The notes under the pieces were generated by a model. The model was not told the origin of the DNA and did not search any database. It worked only from the letters and a program-made list of their open reading frames with translations. Position numbers and translations under genes: made by a program. A stretch of DNA of 17,437 bases from Rickettsiales bacterium (GTDB lineage Bacteria; Pseudomonadota; Alphaproteobacteria; Rickettsiales; Deianiraeaceae), in the NCBI GenBank assembly GCA_947424985.1, contig CANDYN010000011.1:1-17437 (forward strand), written 5' to 3'. This document shows positions 15,364-17,437 of this stretch, piece after piece; positions within the stretch are counted from its first letter, which is position 1; each line of letters starts with the position of its first letter.

Positions 15364-16539
15364 TTAATACATAAAAGAAACATTTTTGCTAGAACTAAAA
15401 AATTCTGCAAAAAAAGACGAAAGGTATGACGCAAATTTTGTGGCCAAGCTTTTCATAAAAAGATGATTATCATTCTTACTGCTATCAAATTTAACAATTT
15501 TGACCTGCATATCGCTATCCACAAGCCCTGAATCTTTTAACCATTTTTCAGCAAGCTTTTCATCACCAATCTCGTCGATTAACTTATATTTCAAAGCCAT
15601 GTCGCCAGTAAAAATCTGACCATTTGAAATAAATTCAAGATCTGAACCGGTTATCCCCCTTGAATCCGAAACAATTTCTTTAAACAAACTATGCATGCTA
15701 GCTATAATATTTTTTTCCATTGCAATAATTTCATCTGAAGGCTTCTCAAATGGATGTGGCGAACCCTTTATTGGACTTGTTTTTACGTAATGTGCAGATA
15801 CCCCAATTTTTTTTGCAAGCTCTGTTATCTCATAACTTTGAGTATAAACCCCGATTGAACCGGTTATGGTACTTCTCATTGCAAAAATCCTCCTTGCTGC
15901 CATTGAAATCATATACCCACCTGATGCAGCAACACTTTCCATGCAAACAACTAATGGCTTTTCTTTGTTTATCTCGGCAAGCAATCTGTATATTTTTTCA
16001 CTCGGCTCAACCGATCCACCCGGCGAATCAACGCTTAAAATCACTGCTTTTATACTTTTATTATCCCTTATTTTTCTTAAAGATTCGTATAAGCCAGCAT
16101 CTTTCGTTATAACTCCATCAATTGTTACATGAGCTATATATCCAAATGAATTTTCATAGTCTGGCATTACTATTTTAGATTTATCTTTCAAATTTGAGCA
16201 AAAAAACAAACAAATAAAAATAATCAACAACAAAACAATGAATCGTGTTCTGAACTTTTTTGCGATATTTACATGATTTGATAACAACATAAAGTCGTTT
16301 TCAGATAAATTTGATATATTTAAATCACTTTTTGGTAAAACAAAAAAATTAACGAATTTAGAAATGGCTATTGATTTTATTTTTTTAAGCTTTGGATAAA
16401 CTTTTGCATCCAAAAAAGCAAAATATCTATTATCAATCCTCCGACATTTCAACAAAATATCCTTCAAAATCGGAACTTTTCTCATTATGTCGCGAGCTTT
16501 TTTAATTGGACTTAGGATAACATTAGTTAGTTTCAACAT
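15364..16539 (-). CDS. sppA: Signal peptide peptidase SppA-like protease with long N-terminal extension
   Basis: Inner-membrane serine protease of the S49 family that degrades cleaved signal peptides. The 391-residue product has one transmembrane segment (about 100-114, FIVLLLIIFICLFFC), then VDSPGGSV (171-178), the catalytic Ser206 in AASGGYM, TGSIGVY, and the Lys258 dyad region (SPIKGSPHPF), ending with GQIFTGDMALKYKLIDEIG. The roughly 99 residues before the membrane segment are basic and helical, with no family I recognise; most short SppA proteins begin just before this segment. I chose ATG 16539 (MLKLTNVIL); a TTG at 16563 would add 8 residues. The start overlaps the NUDIX gene's end by 17 bases. 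The next gene begins 8 bases after its stop. Confidence 0.9.
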   Translation of the reverse strand: MLKLTNVILSPIKKARDIMRKVPILKDILLKCRRIDNRYFAFLDAKVYPKLKKIKSIAISKFVNFFVLPKSDLNISNLSENDFMLLSNHVNIAKKFRTRFIVLLLIIFICLFFCSNLKDKSKIVMPDYENSFGYIAHVTIDGVITKDAGLYESLRKIRDNKSIKAVILSVDSPGGSVEPSEKIYRLLAEINKEKPLVVCMESVAASGGYMISMAARRIFAMRSTITGSIGVYTQSYEITELAKKIGVSAHYVKTSPIKGSPHPFEKPSDEIIAMEKNIIASMHSLFKEIVSDSRGITGSDLEFISNGQIFTGDMALKYKLIDEIGDEKLAEKWLKDSGLVDSDMQVKIVKFDSSKNDNHLFMKSLATKFASYLSSFFAEFFSSSKNVSFMY

Positions 16540-17032
16540 ATTTATCAAAATTACCGCTTTCAAACATTTTATATATTTCTAAATATTCATCAGGAAATCT
16601 CAATTCTGATTTCGAAACTTTGGCTATATTAATCCAAGAATTTCCGGATATCTCATCTTTAAACTTATGTTCGTGATTAATTTCCTTCTGAGAGTCATCA
16701 ATTTTACACAAAAAAAGTATAAAGCCATTTTCCATTTCTTTCACCAAAGAAACAACTTCAACCTTAATCCCAATTTCTTCCAATGTCTCTCTTTCTGCTG
16801 TAGCAATAGCATTTTCGCCAGATTCCATGGTACCCCCAGGCATTGAAAATTTTCCGGTTTTTGCATTTTTTACCATTAAAAATTCACCGCTTTTGCTTGC
16901 AATAACACAACCGGAATTGGCAGATTTTGCTTTAATATACTCCGAAACATCAGATTTGTCCTTTTTACTGTTGTAGTAAAAACTCCCAAAAATTGAGAGA
17001 GAAACCAAGGTTAAAAATAAAACTAATTTCAC
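16523..17032 (-). CDS. NUDIX hydrolase with N-terminal membrane anchor or signal peptide
   Basis: The Nudix box is intact: G(67)-TMESG-E-NAIATAE-RE-T-L-EE-I-G-I, matching G-x5-E-x7-R-E-U-x-E-E-x-G-U, preceded by FSMPGG. So it should hydrolyse nucleoside diphosphates linked to some moiety. Unusually, the protein starts with a hydrophobic segment (KLVLFLTLVSLSIFGSF) followed by a lysine-rich linker, suggesting a membrane-anchored or exported Nudix domain. I chose the GTG at 17032, which yields that segment directly (169 residues). A TTG at 17053 would add seven residues including three cysteines. It lies 49 bases after ctpA and overlaps sppA by 17 bases. In many Alphaproteobacteria the Nudix gene rppH lies near ctpA, but this protein's anchor and sequence differ from typical RppH. 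Confidence 0.8.
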   Translation of the reverse strand: MKLVLFLTLVSLSIFGSFYYNSKKDKSDVSEYIKAKSANSGCVIASKSGEFLMVKNAKTGKFSMPGGTMESGENAIATAERETLEEIGIKVEVVSLVKEMENGFILFLCKIDDSQKEINHEHKFKDEISGNSWINIAKVSKSELRFPDEYLEIYKMFESGNFDKYVETN

Positions 17033-17081
17033 GCAAATACAAAATCTACACAAACATTACATCTAAAATTTAAAAGTCAAG

Positions 17082-17437
17082 TCAGTAATAAGATATTATT
17101 GTTTTTTTTGCCAAACTTTTTGTGTCACAACCAGCTTTTTCATCACATGATATATCGGGAATAACTCCAATTTTATCAATTTTTACTCCGTTTGGACCAA
17201 AATATTCAGCAATTGTTAATTTTACTGCAGCTCCTTTTATCGATTGTAATTCAAAAATATCCTGCACCGTTCCTTTTCCAAAACTCTTGCTGCCAATTAC
17301 TTTTCCACGCTTATTTTCTTTAATTGCAGAGGCTAATATCTCAGATCCGGATGCACTTCCTTCGTTAATAATTATTACAATTGGAGTTTTTTTATAAAAA
17401 TCATAATAATCATGCCCATTTGCACCGTAAATGTAGG
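17082..17437 (-). CDS. ctpA: Carboxy-terminal processing protease (S41), C-terminal part; 5' end outside window
   Basis: The frame from the window edge to TGA at 17082 encodes the last 118 residues of a CtpA/Tsp-type periplasmic protease. Seen are VIIINEGSASGSEI with the probable catalytic Ser (second Ser of GSASG), and SFGKGTVQ with the catalytic Lys 25 residues later and Gln four beyond. That spacing equals Ser430-Lys455-Gln459 of E. coli Tsp. The core continues as AVKLTIAEYFGPNGVKID and GVIPDIS, typical of the family, and ends after a short Lys-rich tail. The start, signal peptide and PDZ domain lie beyond the right edge. It heads the minus-strand run leading to the NUDIX gene, sppA, the HAD gene and nuoL. 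Confidence 0.92.
   Translation of the reverse strand, partial: YIYGANGHDYYDFYKKTPIVIIINEGSASGSEILASAIKENKRGKVIGSKSFGKGTVQDIFELQSIKGAAVKLTIAEYFGPNGVKIDKIGVIPDISCDEKAGCDTKSLAKKTIISYY

Noticed and set aside
15440..15560. Further CAAGCTTT/GCAAGCTTTT occurrences as a dispersed regulatory repeat
   Set aside because: They fall inside the sppA coding sequence and encode conserved-looking residues; chance is sufficient.
17033..17081. Possible terminator between ctpA and the NUDIX gene
   Set aside because: No stable hairpin followed by a T run is visible in the 49 bases.
1..17437. tRNA genes, CRISPR arrays, insertion sequences or prophage genes
   Set aside because: None seen. No gap is long enough for an unassigned element beyond the two divergent spacers, and no tandem or spaced repeat array was found.

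Overview
The window is strongly AT-rich and very gene-dense. Almost every gap is under 130 bases, and most neighbouring genes overlap by 4 to 17 bases. Gene content points to a small-genome alphaproteobacterium: dispersed complex I genes (nuoC, nuoL), an alphaproteobacterial-style chorismate mutase with a C-terminal extension, AddB-type nuclease, RbfA, bS21, DapB, CtpA and SppA. Base composition and scrambled operons resemble Rickettsiales. Aromatic amino-acid and lysine/diaminopimelate biosynthesis genes are retained, which is unusual for intracellular Rickettsiales and would fit an extracellular or less reduced lineage (Deianiraea-like is one guess). This placement is inference from gene content only.

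Bases 1-5748 (minus strand) hold an aromatic (shikimate) operon: a divergent DAHP synthase, aroA (EPSP synthase) and a fused aroK-aroE gene that runs off the left edge. The three genes overlap by 7-8 bases. Upstream of them on the same strand is an addB-like double-strand-break repair gene. Bases 5749-5877 are a divergent promoter region with a perfect 8-base inverted repeat.

Bases 5878-8210 (plus strand) are a compact operon: rpsU (bS21), rbfA, a secreted DUF6492/glycosyltransferase-like protein, and dapB. It meets a minus-strand pair head-on at 8207-8210, where the two stop codons share TTAA. That pair is a quinone-oxidoreductase-like MDR dehydrogenase followed by a membrane-anchored protein with two degenerate FKBP-like domains. 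Bases 10324-10451 are a second divergent promoter region.

Bases 10452-12737 (plus strand) hold ispE, nuoC and chorismate mutase, packed with 1-base or 4-base junctions. Bases 12747-17437 (minus strand) read ctpA (partial), a membrane-anchored NUDIX protein, sppA with an unusual N-terminal extension, a HAD phosphatase and nuoL. The first three are envelope-associated or envelope-anchored.

The best candidates for undescribed biology are the tandem FKBP-like membrane protein, the secreted glycosyltransferase-like protein, the anchored NUDIX protein next to CtpA and SppA, the AroK-AroE fusion, and the DAHP synthase with an altered PEP-binding segment. I saw no RNA genes, insertion sequences, CRISPR arrays or phage genes.
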